Shown: positions 45,308 to 56,722 of the stretch, piece after piece
Numbering within the stretch: position 1 is the first letter of the stretch
How the letters are laid out: the number at the start of each line of letters is the position of its first letter
Source: Stereocaulon alpinum
Lineage: Eukaryota; Ascomycota; Lecanoromycetes; Lecanorales; Stereocaulaceae
DNA length: 64,000 bases
Assembly: GCA_018257865.1 (NCBI GenBank)
Contig: JAEUBA010000045.1
Coordinates: 185,607-249,606 of the forward strand
Direction: 5' to 3'
Notes under the pieces: generated by a model
Seen by the model: only the letters and a program-made list of their open reading frames with translations
The model's database searches: none
Told to the model about the DNA's origin: nothing
Program-made: the position numbers and the translations under genes

Positions 45308-46408
45308 CTAATCTTGCTTTGCCTCAGTATTATCCGCAGTCTCCAGCTTGAGACCCTCCACCGTATCAAGGTAATCCACGGCTAAAGGTACAAGGCGGGC
45401 CGAGATATTACATCTCACATGCTTGTCCACAAAGGTCTTCAGAAGCGGGCATAAACTTTGAAGTGGTTCGATCTCCCTGATAGAATCCAGCACATACAAA
45501 ACAGATGCTTCGGGATAATACAATTCCCCCGTGTCACTGCGGTCAGAAAATTGCTGGGTGAACAAGCCCAGATTGATAACTTCGCACAAGTCTGAATCCT
45601 TGTCAGATCCAGTTCCACGGAAACTGCAATACTCCTGCTTTCGCAATTTTTCTATCTCATTCCAGCAGAGCTGCAAGAGTGACATTAGTGTTTCATGTCT
45701 GGCGTCTCTGATTGAACCTTGAAGCGTAATCAGATACAACACCTAGTTATGTCTGGAACATAACTTACCAAGGACGGAGGCTGGTACGTCTTTGGAGAGC
45801 CGGTTGTTGTCCCGAGGAACAAGCTCGTCCAAGTCACCAAGCTTCGTTTCGAGAATAAGCTTCTTCGTTATCCTGGTGTAGGCCTCTTCGTTCTTGAAAA
45901 CTGTGGCGATGTATAGCCATTCATCGTAGCCTGTTGCTCCGATTCCGAACTCATGAAATTTTGACCAAACCTCCGGCCAAGGTCCAAGGCTTCTGAGGAG
46001 ATCGTACTTGTCGCATAGTCGTGCAATCTTGTGGAGTATGTCGAATTTGACTTCCCGAGGAACTCTATGGCCCTGCAGATGGATTGCTTTCATGACGATC
46101 ATCATTGCCGTGATATCGTGGACGTCGAAGTCCTCGTCCTCGAAGGTCAAAACTGGAAGACCACCTGCCTCAGGAAGTTCTAGTACTAAAGTTTTGCCAT
46201 TAAGATTAACGCTTAGCATTCCCCGGAAAACCGAAGAGCTCAAGCACAGTGTGTATCGATTCACAAGTAGTGTTAGCGGCTTGTGGTACCCCTTGATCTC
46301 GAAGTATAATCGAAGATCTCCATCCGGGTCTATGGTGACCTGGTCGATAGCCATGCTATGCCGGTCTTCACTCATGCTTGGTAGTTCATCTTCGGCTTTC
46401 CGCTTCAT
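45308..46408 (-). CDS. BTB/POZ-like domain protein
   Basis: Two exons on the minus strand: 46408-45769 and 45717-45308 (349 aa), joined by a 51-bp intron in phase. After a short charged start, residues ~20-120 follow the fungal BTB pattern: D-G-D-L-R-L-Y-F-E, L-L-V-N-R-Y-T-L-C-L-S-S-S-V-F-R-G-M-L, a strand L-V-L-E-L-P-E, and D-V-H-D-I-T-A-M-M-I-V-M-K-A-I-H-L. The rest is helical and resembles the C-terminal part of the many fungal BTB proteins of unknown function (W-L-Y-I-A-x-V-F, then E-I-E-K-L). There is no Kelch or zinc-finger domain. Some BTB proteins are Cul3 adaptors; that is not shown here. Confidence 0.75.
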
Positions 46409-47514
46409 GACGTGGATATATTGATGAGGGGAAATTCGATTCTAATACTAACGGATGTTGAAGTCCAGAGGGAATGTAGTTGCATGAACTAATCAAGCAC
46501 AGTCAGGAAGTGAAGAAGTCGCGATGAGACGCAATGATATGTCCACACACTGTGGTAGTACTATCTACTAGCACACAATGCGAATTGTGCATGCGCACTC
46601 AAAATGCCTGAGGTAGGTACCTTAAGGTACTTAATGTATTTTCCGCTAGACATAGGTACCGTGAGTGCGCATTTAAAGCAAGATCCATACTACACCCTGA
46701 ATGTGCCCTCTCCGAACTATCTCATCCCTACCTTGATATTCCTCTCTCAACATCTCCACCCACCGCTTATAGTTTATCCTTGGAGGATGGCTTTCAGTCA
46801 ACTACTCTTATGACCACCTAAACAAACAACCTGCAGATGGGGTCCTCCACAAGAACTATTACCGCACACGGATATATGGTCGGTTTATCGTCAATGAAAG
46901 CGCAAAATATACTACCTTTTCTCAGTCAATTGATAGCTGAGTGTAGAACCTGTCCACCAGGATGGTCACTTTTTCGCTCGTGCGATATTGTACCATTGTC
47001 ATTGCTAACTATAACTACAGCTATGCTAAAGTAATGCGTTCCTCCTATGATCTGTAGTTACACTTTGTTGAAAATCGGGACTTAGGTCTATAGCACGCAG
47101 CGAAAGGCGATGCATCCTAAGTGCTGATATGACTTGCTCGGAAGAGATCCATCACTTTGTGCTTCCTTTGTAGTGGCAACCGTCATTATCACTCCTACCG
47201 TAGTTGTTTCGTGAGTCAAAGACGCACTGAGACTCTGTGTCAAGAGGTAGCTGCCTAATAGGGCTTAAAATGTTCCTTGATTGAGATTCCATTTTCAGCA
47301 TCTGACCCTTTGTAGCCGCGATCACTAAATATTAACACAATCTCAACTCATTGAGAGAGCCATCTTTACCATCAACTCAAGCTAGTGAAGCATCTCCACC
47401 GATCACTAGACGCCTTCCTCTTCCTCCACATCGACTGACTCAACATATCCTCGCCCTACAGATTAGTCTACCATCTGGACGGATCAACCGTGCCAGCAGA
47501 CACTTGGAGCAACG
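46409..47514. other. Intergenic region with an inverted repeat
   Basis: 1.1 kb between the divergent BTB-like and RNase H genes, so both promoters lie here. It contains an 11-bp perfect inverted repeat ATGCGCACTCA (46591-46601) / TGAGTGCGCAT (46662-46672) with GGTACC boxes inside each half. No gene is recognised. Confidence 0.5.
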
Positions 47515-48192
47515 ATGGGAGCCAATTATCACACATCATACGTTCCATGGGGCAATACCCGCAAATTCAACCCAACTCAATGGTACGACAAGGACCTAGA
47601 CTCCACTCATTATGACGGCTCCTCAGATCCCTCGTACCACGTCGATTTCACAGCTGTACCTTGTCCTAGGGGCGAGCCTTGCGAAGGCTGTGGCAGACTT
47701 CCAAGGCACACTGCAGAGATCATCATTGCTATTGACGGAGCCTGCAGGGGTAATGGCACACCCACCGCTCGCTCATCGATTGGTGTCTTTTTTGCGCGAG
47801 ATTCTCAACACAACATAAGCCAGCTCATGGATGATGCCACACCAACAAACCAGAAGGCTGAGCTCGCCGCATGCCTAGCTGCTCTTCGAAAGGCTACAAG
47901 CGTCAGAGACTACCCAGGCTGGGACTCACCGCTCAGTATGGTGGTCATTAAAGCGGACTCGGAGTACGTCGTGAAGGGTATGACGGACTGGGTGCTCAAG
48001 TGGAGAGACAACGGCTATAAGAATGCTCGGGGATCACGAGTTGTCAACGCGAAGTTGTTCCAGGACATCGACGAACAGATCGGCTGGATGAATGAGGAAG
48101 GGATCAAGGTTCTCTTTTGGCATGTTCCACGGGCGCACAATGAGGAGGCTGATGCATTGGCCAACGCTGCTTTCCAAGACTGGCATTTCTAG
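47515..48192 (+). CDS. Stand-alone RNase H-like protein
   Basis: One exon, 225 aa, starting at the first ATG. The RNase H fold occupies the C-terminal 160 residues with all four catalytic carboxylates: D74 in I-A-I-D-G-A-C-R-G-N-G, E116 in Q-K-A-E-L-A-A, D148 in K-A-D-S-E-Y-V and D213 in H-N-E-E-A-D-A-L-A. This is a type 1 RNase H, which cuts RNA in RNA-DNA hybrids. The N-terminal 70 residues are not the usual hybrid-binding domain; they carry a C-P-R-G-E-P-C-E-G-C-G motif that could bind zinc. There is no reverse transcriptase nearby, so it is a host gene and not a retroelement piece. Similar short RNase H proteins are common in filamentous fungi; their role is unclear. Confidence 0.88.
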   Translation: MGANYHTSYVPWGNTRKFNPTQWYDKDLDSTHYDGSSDPSYHVDFTAVPCPRGEPCEGCGRLPRHTAEIIIAIDGACRGNGTPTARSSIGVFFARDSQHNISQLMDDATPTNQKAELAACLAALRKATSVRDYPGWDSPLSMVVIKADSEYVVKGMTDWVLKWRDNGYKNARGSRVVNAKLFQDIDEQIGWMNEEGIKVLFWHVPRAHNEEADALANAAFQDWHF

Positions 48193-48579
48193 AGATCAGG
48201 ATGTTCTTGGACAGGTGGGGAGGACATCTTCAACATCAAACACATAAGTTGCGAATGCGAAAATCAAGCTTGCGCTTCTATCATTAGCAGTCTCATCCAA
48301 GTAGAGCTTCCAGGCAAGTCCGCAGACCAAAGCCAAGGAAAATATTGCATTTCCCAAACCATTCATTTTCAACACCATCTAACATGGCACGCCCGTTGGC
48401 ATTTAGCTTTTCTGTCGTATGTCCGACGGCTGCAAACACACCGCATGGCTTTGCGAATATCCTCCAGTATTATCACTATCTGTATCATGGGTCTCGAAAA
48501 TGACTTCCACGAATAGAGCGAGGAAAATTGTTCAGATGATTTTGATTATGAGATGTTATGTTTATTACAGAGTGGGTAC
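48193..48579. other. Spacer between RNase H gene and wax-synthase-like remnant
   Basis: About 390 bp. On the minus strand a 60-codon frame (48196-48378) encodes a hydrophobic segment that could be a further piece of the degraded membrane protein next door, but I cannot align it. Nothing else is recognised. Confidence 0.35.
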
Positions 48580-49007
48580 AATCACACTATGTAGCGGAAT
48601 ACGTTAAGATGACAGCCTCCAGCGAAACTAGGGATGTAGGCAGTGCTGGTGGTGGATTATGGTGGGACGTTGCGAGCTTGGTAAGGCGAGCCGATGTAAC
48701 GATTTGAGATCGCCACCCAGCTTCCGAATTTTAGACGATCCCATCCACTTCCCTTGTGTTTGTCACTTTTTATTGATTTGAATGTGCGATCTTTAATCTT
48801 GGCTCGAGCGGCCGCTTCATTGCTCTGCTCTTTCCGAGTTAATTTTCGCTTGCTGATCTCCGCGCTACGACCATGATCTTTGAAGCTCCATTGGCTCAAT
48901 AGTATCTTTTCAATGTAATCAAGCAGTGCCATTAGCACCTCACCGGCAATGAATGCGATCCAGGGAGAACGTGGGATGTAGAACGTATATGCAAGCGCAA
49001 CAGTCAC
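48580..49007 (-). pseudogene. Remnant of a wax-synthase/MBOAT-like membrane acyltransferase
   Basis: The frame at 49007-48657 (minus) encodes a hydrophobic helix followed by L-L-S-Q-W-S-F, a basic linker, and W-D-R-L-K-F-G-S-W, then R-Y-I-G-S-P-Y-Q-A-R-N-V-P-P. That pattern (membrane helix, W-S-F/Y, R-L-x-F-G, R-x-I-G-T-P-x-Q-x-x-N-V-P) is that of fungal wax synthase-like proteins near their N-terminal half. After a stop the frame continues with T-A-Y-I-P-S-F, again as in the family. There is no start codon or C-terminal catalytic region, and the piece begins right at the 3' end of LYS9. I take it as a degraded fragment; the assignment rests on motif memory only. Confidence 0.4.
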
Positions 49008-50571
49008 AAAGTCTTTTCGACCATCTTGACACCCTCAAGCTCGACTTTCTCGCGAATGGGATCGCATAGATCCGTCGTGTACGGCGCGAGCACCCCAGGA
49101 GTGTTGAATGCCTTGTGGCCATCCAACATAAGCTGCGTCGCAATACCGCAGGTCACTCCGACAGACAACGACATGCCAGAATACTTCTTGGGGTCGCCAA
49201 AAAGCTCGAGGGTGGAGGTTCGAGTTTCCTATTGTCATGGTCAGTTTGATGTCAAATATACCGGAGAAGGAGAGTTTCCTACAGTCTTGCCGTCCGCCCA
49301 TTCGACGACGAATTTATGTTGGAGCATGACAAGATCCCTCTCACCTGGATTGTAGCTCATCGTTTCCTCCAGATGTTTGGCGAGGGTATCCAGTAAGGTG
49401 TCTTGGACGGTGGCCTCTTCGTCCGACAGGAGACTCATCCAGCGAAAGCTGGAAATAATAACATCGAGCTCTTTCTCGCCTGCATAATTGCAGATCTCCT
49501 TAATACGAGCGATCAGAGAGCTAAGGTGATTCCAATTAGTAAAATGCTTTCTGAACAGGTTTGAGGGTTTTCGCGTACCTTTCGCTAGAGTCTTTGGCAT
49601 TGGTAGCCTTTGCCGTGACCTCCGCCCATGTCATTCCCGTCTTCAACCATTCCTTTGTTTGGGCACCGAGCCATCCGGTCTTGAGCAATGCACGAGTGAG
49701 CTGCGGGTTTCCGTCATATCTGAGCGAGCCTCTGATCACTGTATGTGCTTCCGGTATGTTATAGAACTCCCGAAATGGAACTGTGTCACGATTGGGATAC
49801 GCAAGGAAATTGTAGCCATCGACAACGTGGTAAGGGACAGCACTGGCCATCAACTCGGCCGCGGGGATGTCGACTCGCTTTCCGTCTTGCAGAAATGAAG
49901 CCGAATTGCACTGAGACAAGAAGACACCTCTCGGTGACCACGAGAACTTCATTCTCAGTGGATTGTCTGCAATCTCGGGAGCTGGCAATCCGCCGCAGTA
50001 TGAATAGAACTCTTTGACCTGGAAATTTACAAACAGCTTTTGGCGGTTCCGTTGAGGGGACTGTACTTACTTTGCCGCCTTTCTTGTGCACTTCATTGAT
50101 CGTTTCGATGGCGTATAAGTGGTCAACACCAGGGTCGACTCCGACCTCATTGATCACTACGACGCCAGCTTTCTTCGCGTCTTCCTCAAGTGCCTTGATA
50201 GCTGGTGACACGTAGCTAGTGGTTACAACATTGGTCTTGTTTGCAATCGCCGCCTTGATGATTTTTGCATGGTAGACGAATGGCACAAGTGAGATGACGA
50301 CATCCGAGGCCGCAATTGCCTGCTCAAGTACCTTGTCGGAGACCACATCGACGCGGCTTGCTTTTGTACGAGGAAGGCCATTGATCAGAGTCTCGGCAGT
50401 CTTCAGCGTACGACAAGCTGCGACAATTAGAACATGGTTTCAGCGGCCTTTGTAGACAATAGCGTGAGACTTGCCGACGGTGATCTCGTTCTTGTGGCTA
50501 CGTGACAGGTACTCAACGCAGGGCCGAGCAACCATTCCGGACCCCAAAATGAGGATCTTGACTGGAGCCAT
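49004..50571 (-). CDS. LYS9: Saccharopine dehydrogenase (NADP+, L-glutamate-forming)
   Basis: Five exons on the minus strand: 50571-50475, 50417-50071, 50018-49579, 49520-49283, 49228-49004 (448 aa, the family length). It starts M-A-P-V-K-I-L-I-L-G-S-G-M-V-A-R-P, a Rossmann nucleotide-binding loop, and continues V-I-S-L-V-P-F-V-Y-H, V-V-T-T-S-Y-V-S-P, N-E-V-G-V-D-P-G-V-D-H and Y-S-Y-C-G-G-L-P-A-P-E, all hallmark blocks. It catalyses the penultimate step of fungal lysine synthesis (aminoadipate semialdehyde plus glutamate to saccharopine). Intron 1 (50474-50418) has a GC donor (G|GCAAGT...CAG): no GT donor gives the required phase 1. The other introns are GT-AG, 52-58 bp. Confidence 0.96.
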
Positions 50572-51470
50572 GATGCTTTGGGTGAGTAGGAGCAATAGGT
50601 TTGAAGGAATGCGCAAAAAGTGCAAAATTTTGTGCGCTCGCTTTGCTTGGCATCGTCGAGAGGCACCCAAACCAGCGGTTGACGTGAATCTTGGTATGTT
50701 TGCTCCACTTGGCATCCGCCACTTTTGCCCCTGACCTGGGACGTGCGATTTATCCGATGCCAAATACCTATAGCTTGGCCCCACCAGATTGACTTGGATA
50801 ATTGCTCGTAAATATTAGACTGGTCATTATTCAAAAAACCCAATTTGCGGCTCGACACCAATTTTGACCAAGAAAAATGCTGAATCGTCTCCTTTCCTTG
50901 CCGGTATATATAAGAGCTTGCTCTACTACATCTTGCGCTGGCCTGTGCAATGCCCTAACGCGGCCTACAGGTCGATGTTGCGAGTAAACTTGACCAATAT
51001 GCACTCGAACACTCGACACTTTCCCTACTCCTCAAGCAGTACTATGAATGGACATAAGAAAGCTTTGCAGATGCCGATCGCTTATCTTCGTTACTTCCGG
51101 TAAATTTCCATGAAACTATCATCTCCAACTCGTTTCACACCTAATTACATACGTAGACGCAGTGGATGTTGCTGCCGTCGCGCGAAATGAAGCCTTCGAG
51201 AAGTGAGTTGTGTCCTGCCATGAAGCGCTATTCTGATCACCTCAGTACTTGATATTGGATGCTACACCGGCCTGAGTGCAATAGCATTTTATGAAGAGAC
51301 CAGAGCTTCTGCGGCCAGGGTGCTGTAACCTCCATCGCTGTACGCGAATGCGGTCTGAAGGTCCTAGATTCAAACAATCGAGTATGATGCTGTCGGTAGA
51401 ACCTAGCTGCTAGCCTAGGTAGTACCGATTAGTAGGTAGCTTGATCCCCTATTACCTGCCCCGGACAACC
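50572..51470. other. Upstream region of LYS9, no recognised gene
   Basis: Promoter of the minus-strand LYS9 and about 700 bp more. Between 50,950 and 51,250 on the plus strand there are coding-like stretches with plausible GT-AG introns (for example 51,100-51,158), but stops interrupt every reading and I recognise no family. It may be an old gene remnant. From about 51,400 the composition shifts toward the RIP-altered block. Confidence 0.4.
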
Positions 51471-52083
51471 TGATTCGCAGGGTGTCTATTGGGCTTGGTA
51501 AACTAGGGATTGATTTTTGAATCTAGCTAGCTAAGCTATGGTGTTTTATCTAGGAGCGGGCGCTAAGCCGCTATTACGGAGTGCGGAGTAATATTATTCC
51601 AACACTGGCAAAAGTTTTAGAAAGTCGAAAAAACAGTGCCAATCGACGCTAAATCTAGTAATTAGCTAGTATAGAAACGGGCCTGCAAGGCTAAGTAACG
51701 TTATAATCTGATTAGTTAGATTACAGCTTCTCTTTCTACCTAAGCGTTTATCTTTAACTTAATAGCGTTACTATCTACTAATTACTTTAACGCCTACCAG
51801 CAGCGCTCCTTAGTTATAGCGTCTACTAAGTTATAATTACTATTAATCTACTATACCTTATTAATTTCCCTTCTTTTATAGGACTGCCGCAGTCCTATTA
51901 TATTAATTATTAGGCGTTTCTCAGCGGTAGTACTAAGCTGTATAATATAATTATATAGGGAATAGGAGTCGGTATATAGAATTAGTAGGATCTTCGCCTA
52001 AGTAATACCCTTAATAGTAGATTATAGGGTAGTAGTAATATCGAACCCTGCTACTATTATATATAGCTCTAAAGCTAGCACTT
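51471..52083. other. RIP-altered sequence left of the LINE
   Basis: Rich in TA steps and CTA/TAG triplets with few CA or TG dinucleotides, so it is mutated repeat DNA. No domain can be read. A short duplicated string CGGAGTGCGGAGT lies near 51,577-51,590. It probably belongs to an older element than the LINE that abuts it. Confidence 0.5.
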
Positions 52084-55000
52084 GATTAATTGATTAATTT
52101 ATACGCCTATTCTAGTATCTATATATACTAATAAGGGTGTTCTCTTATATTATTAGGAAATCTAGGGGGGTTAAAGGCCCTCTAGACGTAAAAGAAACCT
52201 TTCTAGAGTCGCCCCTTTTAGCTAAAAACTTTCGCTTATTAGCTTACTTATTATTTTACTCCGCCTATCTAACCTCGCTACTAGGCTCTATAATACTAGT
52301 AATAATAATCTTCGCTACCCTAATAGGCCCTATAATACTCCGGTAGCTCCGCCGCCTTTAGCTTCTACTTATACTTAGGCTTCTTTATCTTTAGGGTTTT
52401 TATTACTAGTTCTACTCTAATAGGGAGTTTAGACTAGGAGAGCTATTCCCTAGTAAGTTAATACTATATTAGGAATCCTAACCTAACTAGCTATCTTATA
52501 GCTGCTCTTATACTAGTAACCTTAACTAGTATAGTCCTAATATTATAAGTCTCTACCTCTTTAATAAGCTCCCTTTAAGTATCGCTAAGCTTTAGGTAGT
52601 ATAGGAGAATATACTTTATATCCTAATTCCTCTATTTATAACTATAGCAGGTACTACGGACCCCTAGTACTTTCACCTTATAAAAGAAGTAGTTAAACCT
52701 ATTCTTTCTACTTTAGAGTTAGACTACTATCGAGCTTTCTACCTTCCTAAGCTTTAGGTAGTAGTTATACCTTCCTCTAAATAATAGTTTATTCTATATA
52801 GGTGTATAAGAGTACTTAGGGATAGTATCCTTATATACCTCCTACTACTTAATCTACTTCGCTATTACCTAGCCTTATATTTTCTTAGCTAAGACACCTA
52901 CGTCTTAATACTCCTTAATATCCGTTTTTAGGTTATACTAATATACCTTTCTCCTTATCGCTATTACTATTTAATCCTAATCCTTTACCTTAAGCTCCTA
53001 TAGGGCCTATTCTTCCTTTTCTAGTAATAGGGTTAGGCGTATTAGGCGCGCCCTTCCTCTCCTTCCCCGCAGTCTCCTATAGATTAAGCGGTTGCCTTTA
53101 ATTATTAAGGGGTATACTCCCCTTAGTACCTAATATCTTATAACTAGGGCGTTTAGATAGGTTTAGATAGGTATAATAACTACCTCCGCTTCTAAGACTT
53201 AGACTAGTATTATCTTATATACTTTAAGTACTATCTATAGGTAGTTATTCTATATTATTATAAGCGTCTTAATATACTTTTCTATAGCTCCCTACCCCCT
53301 AGTAGGGGTATACTATATTAGAGTAGCGAATATAAGTATAGGCCTTACTATTATACTATATACCTTTCTATACTTCTTAAATATAGCTCCCTAAGTTAAT
53401 CCTACTAAGTACTTAATTACCTAGGCTTAAGTAGCGGCCTTTATCTTTACCTACGCTATATATAGGCCCTAGCGGAGTTTAGTATTAATATATAGCCCTA
53501 AGACCCTAATACTCGCTTCTAGCTTACCCTCTATATTACTAAATTATACCGTCTCCTTTATATTAAACCTTTTAGGGGCGTATAATAGATATACTAGTTT
53601 ATACTTCTAAGGCGTAAACGTCGCCCCGTATATTTTCGCCTACGTTTAGTAGAGCTTATAGGCCTATTCTAGCTACTTATAGTTCGTTTCCGTTATCTTA
53701 CTATATACTAGTAGGTATATATTATCTATAAATCCTCCTACTTATACTAGGATTTTTACTTTTAAGTATACTTTAATTAGTAGTATATTAAAGAAGAGAA
53801 ATAGAATTAGTAATATAGGTAATTCTTATAGAATCCCTATCTCTATTACCTCTACTAAGCTAGTTTTACCTCTTAGAGTAATTAATATTACTTTATCTTT
53901 AAGGAAGCTTATAGTCTACTAAATAATTCCCTTAGGGATTCCTTTTATCTTTAGGTTATAGAGTAGCCTTTTATAGGATATATTATTAAATACCCCTATT
54001 ATATCTAGTAATAGTAGGCTCGCTATATTATCTTTACCTTAGTTCTATATTATATAGACTGAATCTATAATAGTCTTTAAGGCTATTTCTACTAAGCGTC
54101 TCTTTCTACCCCCTATCTAGTATTCTAAGAGTAGGTAATTCCTTTTAGTTATTCTACTAAGATATTTCGCTATTACTATCTCTAATACTTTCCTAAATAT
54201 ATCTAGTAATATAATAGGCTAGTACGCCTTAAGCTCTAAATAGTTAGTCTTTTTTAATTTTTTTAGTATTACTATATTCGCCTCTTAGAACTTCTTTAGG
54301 TAATATCTACTATTTAAGCACGCTTAAAATATCCTTCTAAATATCTCCGTTATTTCTATATATACTGCTCTTAGGAACTTATTTAGGATCTTTAAAATCT
54401 CTAGGGTCTTATTCGCTACTAAGTACTAAATCGCGTCCTTTACCTCCTTTAAGGTAATCTTACTATCTATTACTATAGGTTTTAGGTAGTTAGCCCCCTC
54501 TATATCCGTTAGGTCTACTAGGGGTAGAGGTAGAAAGAGGACCCTCCTTAGGGCCTCTACCTTCCCCTTAAAGTCTATTACTTTATTCCCGTTTCCGTCT
54601 TTAATAGCTGGGAATTACGGTAGCTCTTTAGGGCGTATACTCCTTTCCTTTCCCTACTTAGCGAGTTACTATACTCCTCTTAGTCTTAGTAATACTTTAT
54701 AGACTCCCTCTCTAAAAGCTATTATTCTAGCCTTCCGTAGGGTAGTAACCTTTTCCCTTTTAGCCTAATAGAGGGCTTCCTTAGTTTCTGCGTTCCTACT
54801 ATAGTAGTAGGCCTTAAGCGCTACCTATAATACTTTAGTTACCCTTATATATACCCTATTCTAATATAGCTTAGCCCCTGCGTACGGTTTCTTATATAGG
54901 ATAGTATCTTCTATTACCTCTTATAGTATAGCTATAAGCCTATTAATATACTAGTTAATTATATCTTTAGAGTCTACTAAGTACCGGCTTATTACTTTAT

Positions 55001-56497
55001 TTAGGATTTTTATATATTTCTAGATTTCCTCCCTAGTTACCTTTACCTCTATCCTTTTTTAAGCCCTCTTCTAGTATACTAGGCGTTCGCTCTATATCTA
55101 TTCTAGCTCTATAATAATTAGTATATAGTCTAATCCTATATTAAGGTTATTCCTTACCTTATACTTTACTATCGTATTATACGCGCCTTTAGTTAGGAAT
55201 ATAAGGTTAATAGTACTCTTTAGGCCCCTATTTTACTATATAACTACCTTCTCTAGTAGTCCTAGAACTATACCTCTCTCTCCTACTACCTCTAGCAGCT
55301 TATCTACTATAGCGTAGTATATTATTCGTCTTAGATTATTCTAGTACGGGTAGTATAGGTTAAAGTCTCTTATAACTATATATTTACCCTTATTCCCTAG
55401 CGCTTCCTCTAGTTTTAGGATAGTTATTAGACTATCCCTTAACGTATAGCTTACTAGTAAGGGGTTATAGATATTATATACCTATACCCTCTCCCCTAGT
55501 AGCCCTCCGGTATTCTCTATCCCCTCCTTAATATCCTTCTAAGTCCTCGTAACTTAGATTTATAATAAGTATAAGTCGCCTCCCTAGTATTCTACCCCCT
55601 AGTTATTAGGATCTATCCTCTTATTTATATAGAAATACGTCCTAGCCTCTAAGTCTCCTCTATAGGCTAGGTAGAATCTACTTATACTTATATTATATAA
55701 GGTTCTATTTATTAGGTTATATACTAGCTCCTAGATCGCTAATACGTCTATATCTTTTATATCTTTATTTTTAAGAAGTAGTACTATTACTATATCCTTC
55801 TTCCTCTATATATTATACTATAGTATTTTTAGGTAGGGTATATCCCTTATTAGGTAAGGGCTGCTTAGACGTTCTCCTATATTTAGGTAGTCTTAGTAGT
55901 CTTTACTACTCCTAAAGTCTACCTAAGGGTATTTATTAGACTAATCCTCTCTATAAATAGGGGCCGTTACCCTTACTCCGCCTTAAAGAGGGTTATTAGT
56001 TATCCCCTCTTTACTACCTCCCTAATTCCTTTCTAAGGCTTATCTATTATATCCTCTAAGGCCTTCCTCTTCCCTTTAGAGATTACTTTACGCTACCCTT
56101 TTAAGCTAATCCTTCTTAGTATCGCCGGCGTAGGCCCTACTAAGTATTACTTTAGGGTCTCTTTAAAGTATTTCGGCTTATACTTAATTCTCTACCTAGC
56201 CTTAGTATTCTCCTTTTATTAGATTAAGTAGGTTTTACTCTATACTAAGTACTCCCCTTTATATACTATATACTTAGGCTTACTGCCAGCTCTTTCTATA
56301 TAATTATTAGTTATATAGTTTTAGGCGTATATCCTATAGTAGGTAGGGTATTTATATACCTTAATAATATATCTATATCTATAGTAGTTAAAGTACTACT
56401 TAGGGGCGGCCTCTCTCTTCTAGTAATTATAGAAGAGGAGGCTATTCTCTACTACTATTCCCTCTATAATAAGTCGGTTCGCTACTTCTAGGCTTAG
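52084..56497 (-). mobile_element. LINE A: Tad-like non-LTR retrotransposon, 3' portion, RIP-damaged
   Basis: Minus-strand LINE. Reading from the right: the end of ORF1 with zinc knuckles (56,320-56,400) whose Cys and His codons read Tyr; an AP-endonuclease-like domain around 55,000-55,900 with readable blocks such as R-F-Y-L-A-Y-R-G-D-L-E-A-R and R-G-L-K-S-T-I; and a reverse transcriptase with a G-F-I-D-N-I catalytic region near 53,717-53,734 (Asp to Asn in the second carboxylate). The left end at about 52,084 has a tandem tail, TTGATTAATTGATT on the plus strand, the tetranucleotide tail of a LINE 3' end. The 5' part is cut off at 56,497 by the LTR of the second chromovirus. Stops are everywhere; the copy is dead. 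Confidence 0.8.
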
Positions 56498-56722
56498 TGT
56501 TAGGGGCCGGCCTAGAGCGAGTCGATAGGGGTGTTATTAGACTAGGAGAATAAATCTAAGGAAGGAAAGCTATGTATATAGAGCGTGTGTATAATATATT
56601 AGGGACGCGGCTTAGTAGGCGCTAAGGCTAAAGGGGCCTAGCGTTAGATTAACGCTAACGTATATAAACACTAGCAAGCAATAAAGGACTAGTAAGTAAC
56701 GAAAGGCTAGCCCGTAATATTA
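56498..56722 (-). repeat. LTR of the second chromovirus (3' LTR, left end)
   Basis: Starts TGTTAGGGGCCGGCC inside LINE A and ends near CCCGTAATATTA. It is followed by C9 and TTAAAAAAG, which on the minus strand is a polypurine tract of G's next to the LTR. The right boundary is accurate to a few bases. I could not find a second copy at the other end of the element. Confidence 0.7.

Noticed and set aside
52010..52060. GGGTTCGATATT on the minus strand, like a tRNA B box
   Set aside because: No paired T stem (bases do not match) and no A box at the right distance; the region is RIP-altered.
52137..52346. 69-codon hydrophobic frame on the plus strand
   Set aside because: It lies in the 3' region of LINE A, opposite to its coding direction, in RIP-altered DNA where TA-rich codons give Leu/Ile/Tyr runs.
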